A DNA stretch of 64,000 bases, taken from positions 1,591,416 to 1,655,415 of the forward strand of contig NZ_CP017269.1 of the NCBI RefSeq assembly GCF_001750685.1, given 5' to 3'. The notes beneath the pieces were generated by a model. The model did not search any database and was not told the DNA's origin. It saw nothing but the letters and a program-made list of their open reading frames with translations. This document shows positions 8,168 through 16,222 of this stretch, piece by piece (positions within the stretch are counted from its first letter, which is position 1; each line of letters opens with the position of its first letter). The position numbers were made by a program, and so were the translations under genes. The DNA comes from Geosporobacter ferrireducens (lineage in GTDB: Bacteria; Bacillota; Clostridia; Peptostreptococcales; Thermotaleaceae).

Positions 8168-8638
8168 TTATTTTTGAATTTTTGATACTATATAGTCATA
8201 AAAGGCTTCTTTTTGTTTTCCTAACACTTTATTCGTTAGTACAAAACCATGTTTAGTCGTCGAAAATATAACAATCATAGTCGGTTTTTTTGATACGCCT
8301 TTTATCGTATTCCATTTTAAATCTGAATTTTGATTTCCAGCTTTTACATGAATGCCATTATCATCAAAACCTATCTCCATATCCTGTGGAATCGTCGCTA
8401 CCTGTCTTTTTGCACGCATATAAACGATTGCGGGTTGAATAACCGTAAATAAACAAATTGCGATTATGAAAAGTATTTTCATAAGGCTATTTACATCTCC
8501 CCAAAATTTTGAACTTAACAGTAACATAGCCACAGTAAATATAATATTACATACCCCTACCATTGAACCATAAATACTGTACATGGATAACTGCCAGAGA
8601 TCAAAAGCCGTTGTTCGATAAGCAAACATATATTTCAT
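8168..8638 (-). CDS. YcxB-like membrane protein
   Basis: A 156-residue protein with two hydrophobic helices (about residues 22-43 and 53-72) followed by a soluble C-terminal domain (DMEIGFDDNGIHVKAGNQN ... WNTIKGVSKK ... FVLTNKVLG) resembling the YcxB-like domain of Firmicutes, a PH-like fold of unknown function. It starts 6 nt after the dctM stop codon and is probably the last gene of the TRAP transcript. YcxB-like proteins are not normally part of TRAP operons, so its presence here is unexplained. Confidence 0.65.
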   Translation of the reverse strand: MKYMFAYRTTAFDLWQLSMYSIYGSMVGVCNIIFTVAMLLLSSKFWGDVNSLMKILFIIAICLFTVIQPAIVYMRAKRQVATIPQDMEIGFDDNGIHVKAGNQNSDLKWNTIKGVSKKPTMIVIFSTTKHGFVLTNKVLGKQKEAFYDYIVSKIQK

Positions 8639-8644
8639 ATCACT

Positions 8645-9940
8645 TTACCTGAATAAGGATGGAAGCCATAAACTAACTGCGGGAATGAAGGTAATCAGTA
8701 AAAGCGTAACGACCATACATAGATAAAATGGCAATGTTGCTTTTACAACCCGCTCCATCGACACCTTCCCAACTGCAGAACCGATAAACAGTACAGAACC
8801 AACAGGTGGTGTTAAAAGACCGATACCACAGTTTAATACAAGCATGATACCAAACTGAATAGGATCAATACCAATTGAAGTTGCAATTGGCAGCAGGATA
8901 TGGGTAGTAATCAATATGATTGGTGCCATGTCCATGATACAACCAAGAATTAATAGGATAAGGTTTAAAAGGAGTGCCAAAAGAATCGGATTATCTGTAA
9001 GACCAATAATTGCATTTGATGCTAATTTAGGAACACCCAAGCGCGTCAGCACAAATCCAAAAATACTAGAAGTTGCAATCAGAATGAGCACGATAGAAAG
9101 TGTATCTACACATACTTCAAGTACTCTCCAAACACCCTTCCAATCAAGACCTTTATAAATAAATACACTTACAAACAAACTGTAAATAACCGCAATAGCT
9201 GCAGATTCTGTAGCTGTAAAAACACCACCTACAACACCTACTACAACGATCAGAACAGCTGCGAGGGCCCAAAAGGAAACAGCAAATTGTTTTATTAAAT
9301 TTATGATACTGAACTTTTCACCCTTTGGATAATTCCTCTTAACGGAAATGATATAGGAACCTATCATCAAAGATACTGCTAGTATTGCAGCTGGAACATA
9401 GCCTGCGAGAAATAGACTTCCTACGGAAATACCACCTGCAGTGGTCGCATAAATAACCATGTTATGGCTTGGCGGAACCAAGAGTCCTTCACAGGATGAA
9501 GTAATGGTAACAGCTGTTGAAAAGTCATCATCGTAACCTTGGTCTACCATCATAGGGATTAGAATACTACCCAGAGATGCTGTATCTGCAGCTGCAGAAC
9601 CAGAAATACCTCCAAAGAAGTATGATGAAACAATATTAACCATTGCCATACCGCCTCGCATCCAGCCAACGCAAGCATTCGCTAGGGCTATCAGTTTTTC
9701 AGATATCCCTCCAGATCCCATAAGAACCCCCATTGTAATAAAGAAAGGTACTGCCATAAGACTGAAAGAACTAATCCCCTTTACCATCTGCTGTGCAATG
9801 GTTGTAAGTGGAAGGCCTTGGTATAAAAGAGAAAATAAAGATGCAAGTGCTACTGCATAAGCAATAGGAAATCTTAAAAATACCATGACAAAAAAGCTAC
9901 CGAGCAAAATTAATATTGCCATACTCTCAACACTCATCAT
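8645..9940 (-). CDS. dctM: TRAP transporter large permease (DctM)
   Basis: A 431-residue integral membrane protein, the transport subunit of a Na+-driven tripartite ATP-independent periplasmic system. Twelve or so hydrophobic helices are visible, with DctM landmarks GSGGISEKLIALANACVGWM, GGISGSAAADTASLGSILIP and the re-entrant-loop region LLVPPSHNMVIYA, plus NCGIGLLTPPVGSVLF near the C-terminus. It overlaps dctQ by 4 nt. With dctP and dctQ it forms a complete transporter, and neighbouring yiaK and uxuA suggest a hexonate or diketo-gulonate substrate. Confidence 0.93.
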   Translation of the reverse strand: MMSVESMAILILLGSFFVMVFLRFPIAYAVALASLFSLLYQGLPLTTIAQQMVKGISSFSLMAVPFFITMGVLMGSGGISEKLIALANACVGWMRGGMAMVNIVSSYFFGGISGSAAADTASLGSILIPMMVDQGYDDDFSTAVTITSSCEGLLVPPSHNMVIYATTAGGISVGSLFLAGYVPAAILAVSLMIGSYIISVKRNYPKGEKFSIINLIKQFAVSFWALAAVLIVVVGVVGGVFTATESAAIAVIYSLFVSVFIYKGLDWKGVWRVLEVCVDTLSIVLILIATSSIFGFVLTRLGVPKLASNAIIGLTDNPILLALLLNLILLILGCIMDMAPIILITTHILLPIATSIGIDPIQFGIMLVLNCGIGLLTPPVGSVLFIGSAVGKVSMERVVKATLPFYLCMVVTLLLITFIPAVSLWLPSLFR

Positions 9941-10461
9941 TTATCCTCCTCTTTTACAAAAATTCCTTTAATATGATTATATAAAGTCTCTATTTCGAAA
10001 ATAACCATGGCTATACCTGCTAAGGGAACTGGGAAATACATCCAGAATCTTGAAAGACCTGGCATGCTTACATAAGAACCTCTTGATCCAAGCAGTACTG
10101 CATATTTCCAACCTACTACGATCATAACCACTGCAAGTGCTAAAACTGCAAAGTCTGAAATAATGTCTAAAACGAGTATCATTTTTTTAGGCAAGTACCT
10201 ATCAAAAGCTGTCATACGAATATGTGCATTTCTTCTGATGGCTAAAGCCGCAGAAAGAACTGCCATGTAGGCCATACAAGTTAAAACCACTTCTTCACTC
10301 CATGCTGGATCTGGAATAAAAGAGATGTATCGACCAGCCACTGCCATAGTAGTAATGAGAATATCCACTATTAAAAGTAACTTACATAAGAAAAGAACGA
10401 TCTTGTAAGCCACATCATATGCCGGTTTAATCCTATCAATTGTATTAAAAATGTTGGGCAT
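9937..10461 (-). CDS. dctQ: TRAP transporter small permease (DctQ)
   Basis: A 174-residue membrane protein with four predicted helices and the DctQ pattern, including DPAWSEEVVLTCMAYMAVLSAALAI (quoted in part: WSEEVVLTCMAYM) and RRNAHIRMTAFDRYLP between helices 2 and 3. It links the periplasmic binding protein to the large permease. It sits between dctP and dctM; its end overlaps the dctM start, while a strong hairpin separates it from dctP. Confidence 0.9.
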   Translation of the reverse strand: MPNIFNTIDRIKPAYDVAYKIVLFLCKLLLIVDILITTMAVAGRYISFIPDPAWSEEVVLTCMAYMAVLSAALAIRRNAHIRMTAFDRYLPKKMILVLDIISDFAVLALAVVMIVVGWKYAVLLGSRGSYVSMPGLSRFWMYFPVPLAGIAMVIFEIETLYNHIKGIFVKEEDK

Positions 10462-10481
10462 ACCTTACCTCCTTAAAAATT

Positions 10482-10515
10482 TAGACACAGAGGCTGTTAT
10501 CCTCCTCTGTGTCTA
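10482..10515 (-). terminator. Intercistronic hairpin between dctP and dctQ
   Basis: Perfect 12-bp arms TAGACACAGAGG and CCTCTGTGTCTA enclose a 10-nt loop. On the minus strand it follows the dctP stop by about 30 nt and is trailed by AAATTTTTAAGG. Such hairpins commonly protect the binding-protein message and lower permease expression. It may act as a partial terminator or as an RNase barrier. Confidence 0.65.
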
Positions 10516-10545
10516 TAGAAACATCCCATTAATACAATATAAATC

Positions 10546-11589
10546 TTATTTCATATCAACAATCTTTTTATAAAGCTCTTTGTTGTTTGCTGTAGCAGAT
10601 TCAATAACCCCTTTAACTGCTTCCTGCCAAGGTGTGATATCTTCAACTTCTACAACATTAACACCTTCTGCTTTTAACTGTTCTAACACTTTATTTTCAG
10701 CTTCCTCAGAAATCTTTCTATTAAATTCTGATGCATATTTACCAGCTTCCATTAGAATGTTCTGCTGTTCTTCTGTAAGTTTATTCCAAGCTTCATCTGT
10801 AATAACTACTTGGATTGCGCCAAGTGTATGACCATCAAGAATTAAGTTTGGTGCAACTTCTGGGAATGCATTTGATTTGTAGTTAGCGATAGGCTGCTCA
10901 GCACCATCTACTACGCCTGTTTGAAGTGCAGAATAAAGTTCACCGAAAGCTACAACTGTAGGTGAAGCACCAAGTCCTTGTACCATACCATTCATAACAG
11001 GGTCATTGGATACTCTTAGTTTCATACCTTTTAAATCTTCCATCTTACTAATTGGTTTAACTGTAAAGAAATGGCGGAAACCTTCTTCTCCATAGAATAA
11101 ACCTCTAACTCCGCTGCCATTTTCATGTGGCTCTAAAAGGAATTCAGGAGCTAAGTCAGATGTAGCAAAATTCCAGAAATGCTCACGATTTACAAATGTA
11201 TAAGGAATAGAAAGCAGTTTTGACTTTTCTCCGCCGTAGCTTGTAAGAGCAAATGCTGAAATACGGGACATATCAATTGTTCCACCCCCGCCTAGCATTG
11301 CATCAAGCACATCATTTTCTGATCCTAAAACACCGCTTGCCTGAATATCAATCTTAATCTTTCCACCTGAAAGCTCTTCGACTTTTTCTTTAAAGGCAGT
11401 ATCTGTTTGACCAACAATTGTATCTAGTGGGTTAACTTCTGCATATACAAGCGTAATCTCTGGTTGTTCTGCTGGTGCTTCTCCTTGTGCCGGTGGTTCC
11501 GCTGGTGGTTTCGTACCGCAACCTGCTAACGCTGCAATAATTAAAACGAGTACCAGACTTAATGATAATACCTTATAACCTTTTTTCAT
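10546..11589 (-). CDS. dctP: TRAP transporter substrate-binding lipoprotein (DctP)
   Basis: A 347-residue extracytoplasmic receptor. A signal peptide with lipobox (LAALAGCG-like, cysteine at about residue 24) is followed by a proline-rich linker (KPPAEPPAQGEAPAEQPE) and the DctP domain. The ligand-arginine region MKLRVSNDPVMNGMVQGLG and the family segment ELYSALQTGVVDGAEQP are clear. It is the first gene of the TRAP operon and has a good ribosome site. Substrate class is inferred from neighbours to be an uronate-derived acid. Confidence 0.93.
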   Translation of the reverse strand: MKKGYKVLSLSLVLVLIIAALAGCGTKPPAEPPAQGEAPAEQPEITLVYAEVNPLDTIVGQTDTAFKEKVEELSGGKIKIDIQASGVLGSENDVLDAMLGGGGTIDMSRISAFALTSYGGEKSKLLSIPYTFVNREHFWNFATSDLAPEFLLEPHENGSGVRGLFYGEEGFRHFFTVKPISKMEDLKGMKLRVSNDPVMNGMVQGLGASPTVVAFGELYSALQTGVVDGAEQPIANYKSNAFPEVAPNLILDGHTLGAIQVVITDEAWNKLTEEQQNILMEAGKYASEFNRKISEEAENKVLEQLKAEGVNVVEVEDITPWQEAVKGVIESATANNKELYKKIVDMK

Positions 11590-11894
11590 ATTGCCCCCTC
11601 CTATTTTCTGTACTTAATATTTGCATTGTAGAAAGTTCCTAAAAAAGCTTTTCATTAGATCAGTACCCACATCTAGGAAATTTCTACATAATTGCCAATT
11701 ATTTTTGTTTGCATAGGATAACGTTTTCTCTAAAATCTAAAAAAAAGGTCTTTCCTTCATGCTGTAAAATTCATACATTTATCATATTATTATAAAGTAT
11801 TTATACGTTTTAAGTAAGTCATCAATACAATAATCTTTGTGCCTAAAATTTATCATAACCTAATAACTTTTATCCTACATTTTTATCTGTATCA

Positions 11895-11925
11895 TATACT
11901 AACATACTAGTATAGCTTTAGTCAA
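11895..11925 (-). promoter_or_regulatory. dctPQM promoter with sugar-acid operator
   Basis: A -35 TTGACT (11920-11925) and a -10 TAGTAT (11896-11901) are spaced by 18 bp on the minus strand. The dyad TATACTA-N4-ACTAGTATAG (11895-11915) covers the spacer and -10, and it matches 17 of 21 bases of the core of the uxuA palindrome at 8079-8099. A repressor bound here would block the promoter directly. The remaining 500-nt gap between dctP and the MFS gene shows no other convincing feature. Confidence 0.65.
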
Positions 11926-12019
11926 TTATATCATCAAAAATGTTTAAAAATGGATTGATATTTCGATTGTTTTAAGATTCCTTTCTTTTCTCATCTAAAT
12001 CTTATCTCCTTAAAAATAG

Positions 12020-12046
12020 AAACTGGCTAATCCTTTTAGCCAGTTT
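12020..12046. terminator. Intrinsic terminator of the MFS gene
   Basis: A perfect stem AAACTGGCTAA / TTAGCCAGTTT with a 5-nt loop is followed on the minus strand by CTATTTTT. It lies about 65 nt past the stop of the 12113-13315 gene. Confidence 0.75.
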
Positions 12047-12112
12047 TATGGTAGTTTATTCAATTCTACACTTATAAAGTTTTCGATTTAATTTGCCCCT
12101 TGCCTTATTATT

Positions 12113-13315
12113 CTATTTCATTACCAACATGCTCTTTTTTTCTTGTTTTCCTTGTCCGTTTAAAACCACGCATATTACCATTAAAACAATAGCACCTACA
12201 ATAGCACCCATACCAGCCAAAATACCAAAAACATCCGATAATGCACCAGTTATAATTGGCATGATAATAGCACCAATTCCTCCTATCATTAGTAAGACTC
12301 CCATCGCCATAGGATAAGACTTAATGATATTCCCGACTGTAGAAATTGTGGTAGGATAAATACCTGCCATAGAAAATCCTAATCCCATTATGGCAATGGT
12401 AATAACCTTCAAGTTATGTGTAGAAAGTAATAATAGATAAAAGACAACGGTTCCACAACTAGTTGCTAGCAGCAGTAATTTCTTCGATACTCTATCTCCC
12501 CAAAATGCACAAGTTAATCTACCCGCAAGAATAACCAGCCACAATAAGGAAGCAAGAATTTGAGCATATTCTATGGTCATGATATTTGAGTCAATGAAAT
12601 ATTTAACCATCCATCCATTAATAGTTGCTTCAGCGCACAAATAAAAAAACATAATCCCAGCACTAATACAAAAATCTCTGTTCTTCAAAAATTCATAAGA
12701 CACTTTCTCTTTCTCAATCTTTTTCGCAGTGTTATCTATTTTCATCCTTGAAAAAAGAAACATAGAAATAATAGCAAGAACAATAATCATACTGGCAGCT
12801 ATTTTCCAGCCCAGTTCCCCGGAAATGCTTGAAGATAGAATAACTAAAAATGGAGAGATTAAAGCACCGACCGCAAAAATACTATGCAAAACATTAAGTG
12901 CTGCCGGACTGCTATTCGATACCTCATTTACAATAGTGTTATTAAAATTAGAAATACTCCCCCGACTTAATCCTGTAAATAAAAACCCTAAAATCAATAG
13001 GATTGGATTACCTGTTAAAATCATAATTAGAAATCCCATAACAACAAAGCTGCATAAAAATATAATTGATTTTTTTCTGCCTAAATACAGAGGCAACACC
13101 CCTGCAATAAAACCAGAAATTAAATTACCTGCTTGGTGTGCAGAAATCAATCCTCCACTTACGGTATTGCTTAACCCATATTCAATACTCATTAAAGGGA
13201 GCAGTGAACCTAAAATCATAGCATATAATCCATTGACTGCAAAAACAAAAAAGCAGCAATTCAAAATGTATTTTTGATCTTTGTTAAGCTGTGTGTAAAA
13301 CGATTGGTTTTTCAT
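12113..13315 (-). CDS. MFS transporter
   Basis: A 400-residue major facilitator protein with about twelve hydrophobic helices in two halves. The loop after helix 2 holds PLYLGRKKS, a variant of the MFS motif G-x-x-x-D-R-x-G-R-K, and a second copy AFWGDRVSKK appears after helix 8. It resembles the sugar/FucP- or YfkF-like branches rather than the classical 12-helix drug pumps, but the substrate cannot be assigned. It is followed by a strong terminator and preceded by 230 nt of AT-rich DNA, so it is probably transcribed alone. A MerR-type regulator lies just upstream in the same orientation. Confidence 0.75.
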   Translation of the reverse strand: MKNQSFYTQLNKDQKYILNCCFFVFAVNGLYAMILGSLLPLMSIEYGLSNTVSGGLISAHQAGNLISGFIAGVLPLYLGRKKSIIFLCSFVVMGFLIMILTGNPILLILGFLFTGLSRGSISNFNNTIVNEVSNSSPAALNVLHSIFAVGALISPFLVILSSSISGELGWKIAASMIIVLAIISMFLFSRMKIDNTAKKIEKEKVSYEFLKNRDFCISAGIMFFYLCAEATINGWMVKYFIDSNIMTIEYAQILASLLWLVILAGRLTCAFWGDRVSKKLLLLATSCGTVVFYLLLLSTHNLKVITIAIMGLGFSMAGIYPTTISTVGNIIKSYPMAMGVLLMIGGIGAIIMPIITGALSDVFGILAGMGAIVGAIVLMVICVVLNGQGKQEKKSMLVMK

Positions 13316-13546
13316 ATTCTATAGCTCTCCTACTTACAATTAGATGATAATCCTACTAAGTATAGCACATTCTAAAATAATTACAAGCAAATCCATCTAT
13401 CTCTAAGAACCATATAAGTTCTTGCTTGCTTTATAGATTATAATAATTCGCTCAACTAGCTTATGGTTACCAACAGTTCTTTAAATTTTCACTAAATAAG
13501 AAAATTTGCATAATACATGCTGTGGGGTAGACTAAACCAATTTGCT

Positions 13547-14422
13547 TTAATTATTGAGCTTTGCTATCTCAGGATATTGAGCAAGAAGTTTTTCGTTTGC
13601 TTGTTCAATTTTCGTATAATAGTCCGTATAAGAGGCACTTAGTTTCTTCATAGCGGGAATGAATACGTCGTAATAACCACTCGTCTTGTTAAACGCTTTC
13701 AGCAAAGCTTGCATTTTATATACTGGGGAATTCTTATATTCATCTGATTGCTTAAACGACATGTATTGCTCTAGAATACACTTATTTTCCGATAAAAACT
13801 TTTCAGGATTTTCAATAGATTGTTTTGTGACTTCTATCAGCTCTTTAATATTTATTGTACTAATATGTTTTGTGCTTTCAATTAAAAAAGCTTGCAAATC
13901 TTCGGGAAACCTAAATGATGGTACATTATCTAAAAACTCAATAATATCCCTATATGCTGATTGCTGCTCAACCGTTATAATCGGTTCATTCAAAAAACGG
14001 GCAAAATGAAGACATATAAATCTGCCGTAATACCCAGGAAAAGCATCCAGCAGCTTTTCGGCAATTGTTGCACTTTGCTCAATTGCTTTCAAATCCGTAC
14101 TTATTTCAGCATAGTCTTTACCACAACTAAGCTTATCCAGAATAACCTTCTTCGCCTGTTCTCTTTGAACACTCAATTCCTTTTGAACTGAAAACTTCTG
14201 TAGCGTATCGCCGGTTTCATCGGAGAGTACTGCTTTAACTTCTTCTGTGCTAAATCCAAGTTTACGAAAAATAGAAATCTTTTTTAATCGGTCTATATCA
14301 TCTGCACTAAAATCCCGATATCCATTTTCTAAAATAGTAGGGAAAATTAATCCTTGTTCTGCATAATACTCAATTGCTTTTTTGGTTAAATTCGTTACTT
14401 TACTGGTTTCATTCATTAACAT
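13547..14422 (-). CDS. MerR-family transcriptional regulator with long C-terminal domain
   Basis: The MerR winged helix occupies the first 70 residues (TSKVTNLTKKAIEYYAEQGL ... NGYRDFSADDIDRLKKISIF), then a helical linker and about 190 residues of effector domain unlike the short metal-binding MerR tails. The start is placed at the ATG at 14422, because GAGGTG sits 6 nt before it. The longer frame (ATG at 14455) would begin inside the promoter. The promoter has the 19-bp spacer and dyad typical of MerR activators, so autoregulation is likely. The effector is unknown; a multidrug-sensing type would fit the MFS gene next door. Confidence 0.8.
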   Translation of the reverse strand: MLMNETSKVTNLTKKAIEYYAEQGLIFPTILENGYRDFSADDIDRLKKISIFRKLGFSTEEVKAVLSDETGDTLQKFSVQKELSVQREQAKKVILDKLSCGKDYAEISTDLKAIEQSATIAEKLLDAFPGYYGRFICLHFARFLNEPIITVEQQSAYRDIIEFLDNVPSFRFPEDLQAFLIESTKHISTINIKELIEVTKQSIENPEKFLSENKCILEQYMSFKQSDEYKNSPVYKMQALLKAFNKTSGYYDVFIPAMKKLSASYTDYYTKIEQANEKLLAQYPEIAKLNN

Positions 14423-14440
14423 TTCAATCACCTCAAGATA

Positions 14441-14471
14441 ATCATAAGCTAACACCCAAGGTGATAGTCAA
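14441..14471 (-). promoter_or_regulatory. MerR-type promoter with 19-bp spacer
   Basis: A -35 TTGACT (14466-14471) and a -10 TATGAT (14441-14446) are separated by 19 bp. The spacer contains the dyad CTATCACCTTGGGTGTTAG. The overlong spacer with a centred dyad is the hallmark of MerR-activated promoters. Confidence 0.7.
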
Positions 14472-14590
14472 TAGTTTTTACGAGAAAAGTACAAATAATT
14501 CGCATATGACTCTTCCACTAAACAGTTCTGTATATTGTCAGATTATTATACCTTTTCAGCAAAACTACACACCTTTTTCTACTATACAAA

Positions 14591-14704
14591 ATATCCCTTG
14601 ATAATCTTATTACTGTAGATGCTGTAATTACAACGCATTTACATTTAGACCACTTTGATGATGATGCTAAAAATAGTCACTTGTATAAGTACACCCCATG
14701 GTAA
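14591..14704 (+). pseudogene. Metallo-beta-lactamase-fold hydrolase fragment
   Basis: The plus frame reads LDNLITVDAVITTHLHLDHF followed by DDDAKN, the zinc-binding THxHxDHFD segment of UlaG-like MBL hydrolases. Homology breaks off at about 14666, where the transposase relic on the other strand begins. There is no start or ribosome site, and both ends of the gene are missing. Confidence 0.6.
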
Positions 14705-14885
14705 TAGAAGAAATCAAGGTTTGAAGCCTGTTTAGATTCGTATAGTCTATGGTCTTCATTTTCAGATCAAAGATATTAAAAGCATCAAAGAAATGGATCT
14801 TATTTGCAAACTGAATGATTGAAACAAGCCAAGCAGAAGTATTTACCACTTTATTCTCATCTAACAGAAATGATATACTTTTCAT
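14667..14885 (-). pseudogene. Probable transposase N-terminal fragment
   Basis: 72 codons (MKSISFLLDENKVVNTSAW ... FDAFNIFDLKMKTIDYTNLN ... LISSITMGCTYTSDYF) resemble the N-terminal part of IS1380/IS4-like transposases, in which an early hydrophobic stretch with YT.L...L..S...G precedes the DDE core. The frame ends at the junction with the MBL fragment. A long hairpin lies directly in front of the ATG, as is common for transposase leaders. Family assignment is tentative. Confidence 0.4.
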
Positions 14886-14956
14886 AGGTGAGATACCGCC
14901 TTTCGTAGGGTTTTTTCTGGATAAAAAATACTTCTACTGGCGGTTACTTCTCACCT
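14886..14956. repeat. Long hairpin in front of the transposase relic
   Basis: AGGTGAGATACCGCC at 14886-14900 pairs with GGCGGTTACTTCTCACCT at 14939-14956, with a small bulge. Read on the minus strand it would fold the region of the relic's translation start, the arrangement used by many insertion sequences to prevent read-through translation. Confidence 0.5.
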
Positions 14957-15024
14957 TTTGTTGTTTTTTGGTAATTAAGATATGGAAATTTTATGAAAAC
15001 ATCATGGTTTTGTTTGTACAAAAT

Positions 15025-15216
15025 CTAGGTAGCTACAATATTCTTCATCTTCTCATCAGAAGTACGGCTAAACTCCTTTTGTAAAACATCGTCTCCTATA
15101 TTCAATGCACTTTCCAGCATGTACTCCATATGACTATCTTTAATTTTGTATTGTCTTTTCAAACAAATATCGCTGCAAATTCTTCTAATGGGTGCCGTGT
15201 AATAGGCATTACCCAT
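15025..15216 (-). CDS. Small hypothetical protein (doubtful)
   Basis: A 63-codon frame (MGNAYYTAPIRRICSDICLK ... EFSRTSDEKMKNIVAT) with mixed, non-hydrophobic composition. No convincing ribosome site precedes the ATG, and I recognise no family. It lies between the transposase relic and the flavin reductase gene and may be the tail of a decayed gene. Confidence 0.2.
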   Translation of the reverse strand: MGNAYYTAPIRRICSDICLKRQYKIKDSHMEYMLESALNIGDDVLQKEFSRTSDEKMKNIVAT

Positions 15217-15250
15217 TTCAAAATCATAACCATCTTATACGCAGCAGCTT

Positions 15251-15808
15251 TTATTTGCCTTCCGATATTTTTAATCCAGCCTTAAAAGCATTGCCCAATA
15301 ACTGATTTAGATCATAATAACTAGCACCCATCATAATCATTGGATTGATCTTCAAAGGGTCTGGCTTGCCCTCTGTTAAACATTCCTCATTCACATATAC
15401 CGCAACAATTTCTCCCAGAAACATTTCAAAGTCATCTATAGGAATAACCTGAACAACTTTACAGAGAAAATTCATCGTGCATTCTTTAATCATTGGTGCT
15501 TTTCCCGATTCATCATAAAAGGGAACAAATACATTTGACTTATCTATTCTTTTTCCTGACACCATACCACAGTAATCTGTCTGTTCAACCAAATCCGCTG
15601 GGGGAATATTGACACTAAAATACCCGTTTTCCTTAACGCCTGCCGTTGTATAATGCGTGCTTTTCAGCGAAATATACAGCATTGGCTTCAAACTCACTAC
15701 TCCACATGCACCCACAGTGACATAATTGGGCTTCCCATTGACATCCGCTCCCACAAGCATGGTAGGAAAGGGACCGAAGGGGCGATTTTGAATTTTAATC
15801 TTTTCCAT
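15251..15808 (-). CDS. Flavin reductase family protein
   Basis: A 185-residue FMN-binding split-barrel protein. Family landmarks include the N-terminal FGPFPTMLVGADVNGKPNYV, VGACGVVSLKPMLYISL, the flavin-loop region GYFSVNIP, and a C-terminal INPMIMMGASYYDLNQLLG. Homologues bind FMN and reduce flavins or act as stand-alone oxidoreductases; some have iron-sulfur partners. It has a GGAGG ribosome site and is monocistronic as far as can be seen. Confidence 0.85.
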   Translation of the reverse strand: MEKIKIQNRPFGPFPTMLVGADVNGKPNYVTVGACGVVSLKPMLYISLKSTHYTTAGVKENGYFSVNIPPADLVEQTDYCGMVSGKRIDKSNVFVPFYDESGKAPMIKECTMNFLCKVVQVIPIDDFEMFLGEIVAVYVNEECLTEGKPDPLKINPMIMMGASYYDLNQLLGNAFKAGLKISEGK

Positions 15809-15931
15809 TTTAAATCCTCCTTTTCATTCATCTGTTCTTCTACTGCAGTAGTATTTGTATTATATCTGGAATTCTAATAAAAGAATAGACTTTTTCTTTT
15901 CCATGAGTTATCATATAGATAGGGTATGCCC

Positions 15932-15957
15932 CTAAGCCAGTTGGCTTAGTTTTTTTA
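15932..15957 (+). terminator. Orphan plus-strand intrinsic terminator
   Basis: The stem CTAAGCCA/TGGCTTAG is followed by an uninterrupted run of eight T residues on the plus strand. No plus-strand gene ends nearby, so it may close a small RNA or the remains of a lost gene. On the minus strand it lacks a T-run. Confidence 0.55.
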
Positions 15958-16004
15958 TTTTTATAGAGTCTTTAATCATTTCCGAATCCGCCCCAAAGGC
16001 AAAA

Positions 16005-16054
16005 AATGAGGTTATTGCTATTCTTTTATCCAGTCATAGCAACAGCCTCATTTT
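16005..16054 (-). terminator. Terminator of the MarR-MFS operon
   Basis: AATGAGGTTATTGCTAT pairs with ATAGCAACAGCCTCATT, and on the minus strand the stem is followed by TTTTTTGCC. It lies about 170 nt beyond the MFS stop codon. Confidence 0.6.
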
Positions 16055-16106
16055 CAAACTATCTTTTCCTCATCATTTTCTATTTTGCTTTTACCTCCGT
16101 CCATAC

Positions 16107-16217
16107 TCAGTTATATTCCGTTGTAAATTCTCCTAGATCTACGAAAACTTCACCCCTTTCTGTTATTTTTCCCTCTGGATAGGACAACTCGTTGCCAAAC
16201 ACTTCTTCAGAAAGGAA
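16107..16217 (-). pseudogene. Orphan C-terminal coding fragment
   Basis: An open minus-strand stretch of 36 codons without a start (SEEVFGNELSYPEGKITERG, then EVFVDLGEFTTEYN and stop) has the composition of real protein and ends at a normal stop. It directly follows the MFS stop codon. I do not recognise the family; it is probably the tail of a gene lost by deletion. Confidence 0.3.
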
Positions 16218-16222
16218 TTATT

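Noticed and set aside
13400..13430. Hairpin AAGAAC-CATATAA-GTTCTT in the merR-MFS gap
   Set aside because: Short stem without a T-run; no regulatory role can be supported.
14374..14601. 75-codon plus-strand ORF ending next to the MBL fragment
   Set aside because: It overlaps the merR promoter and start in antisense and is not in frame with the hydrolase fragment.
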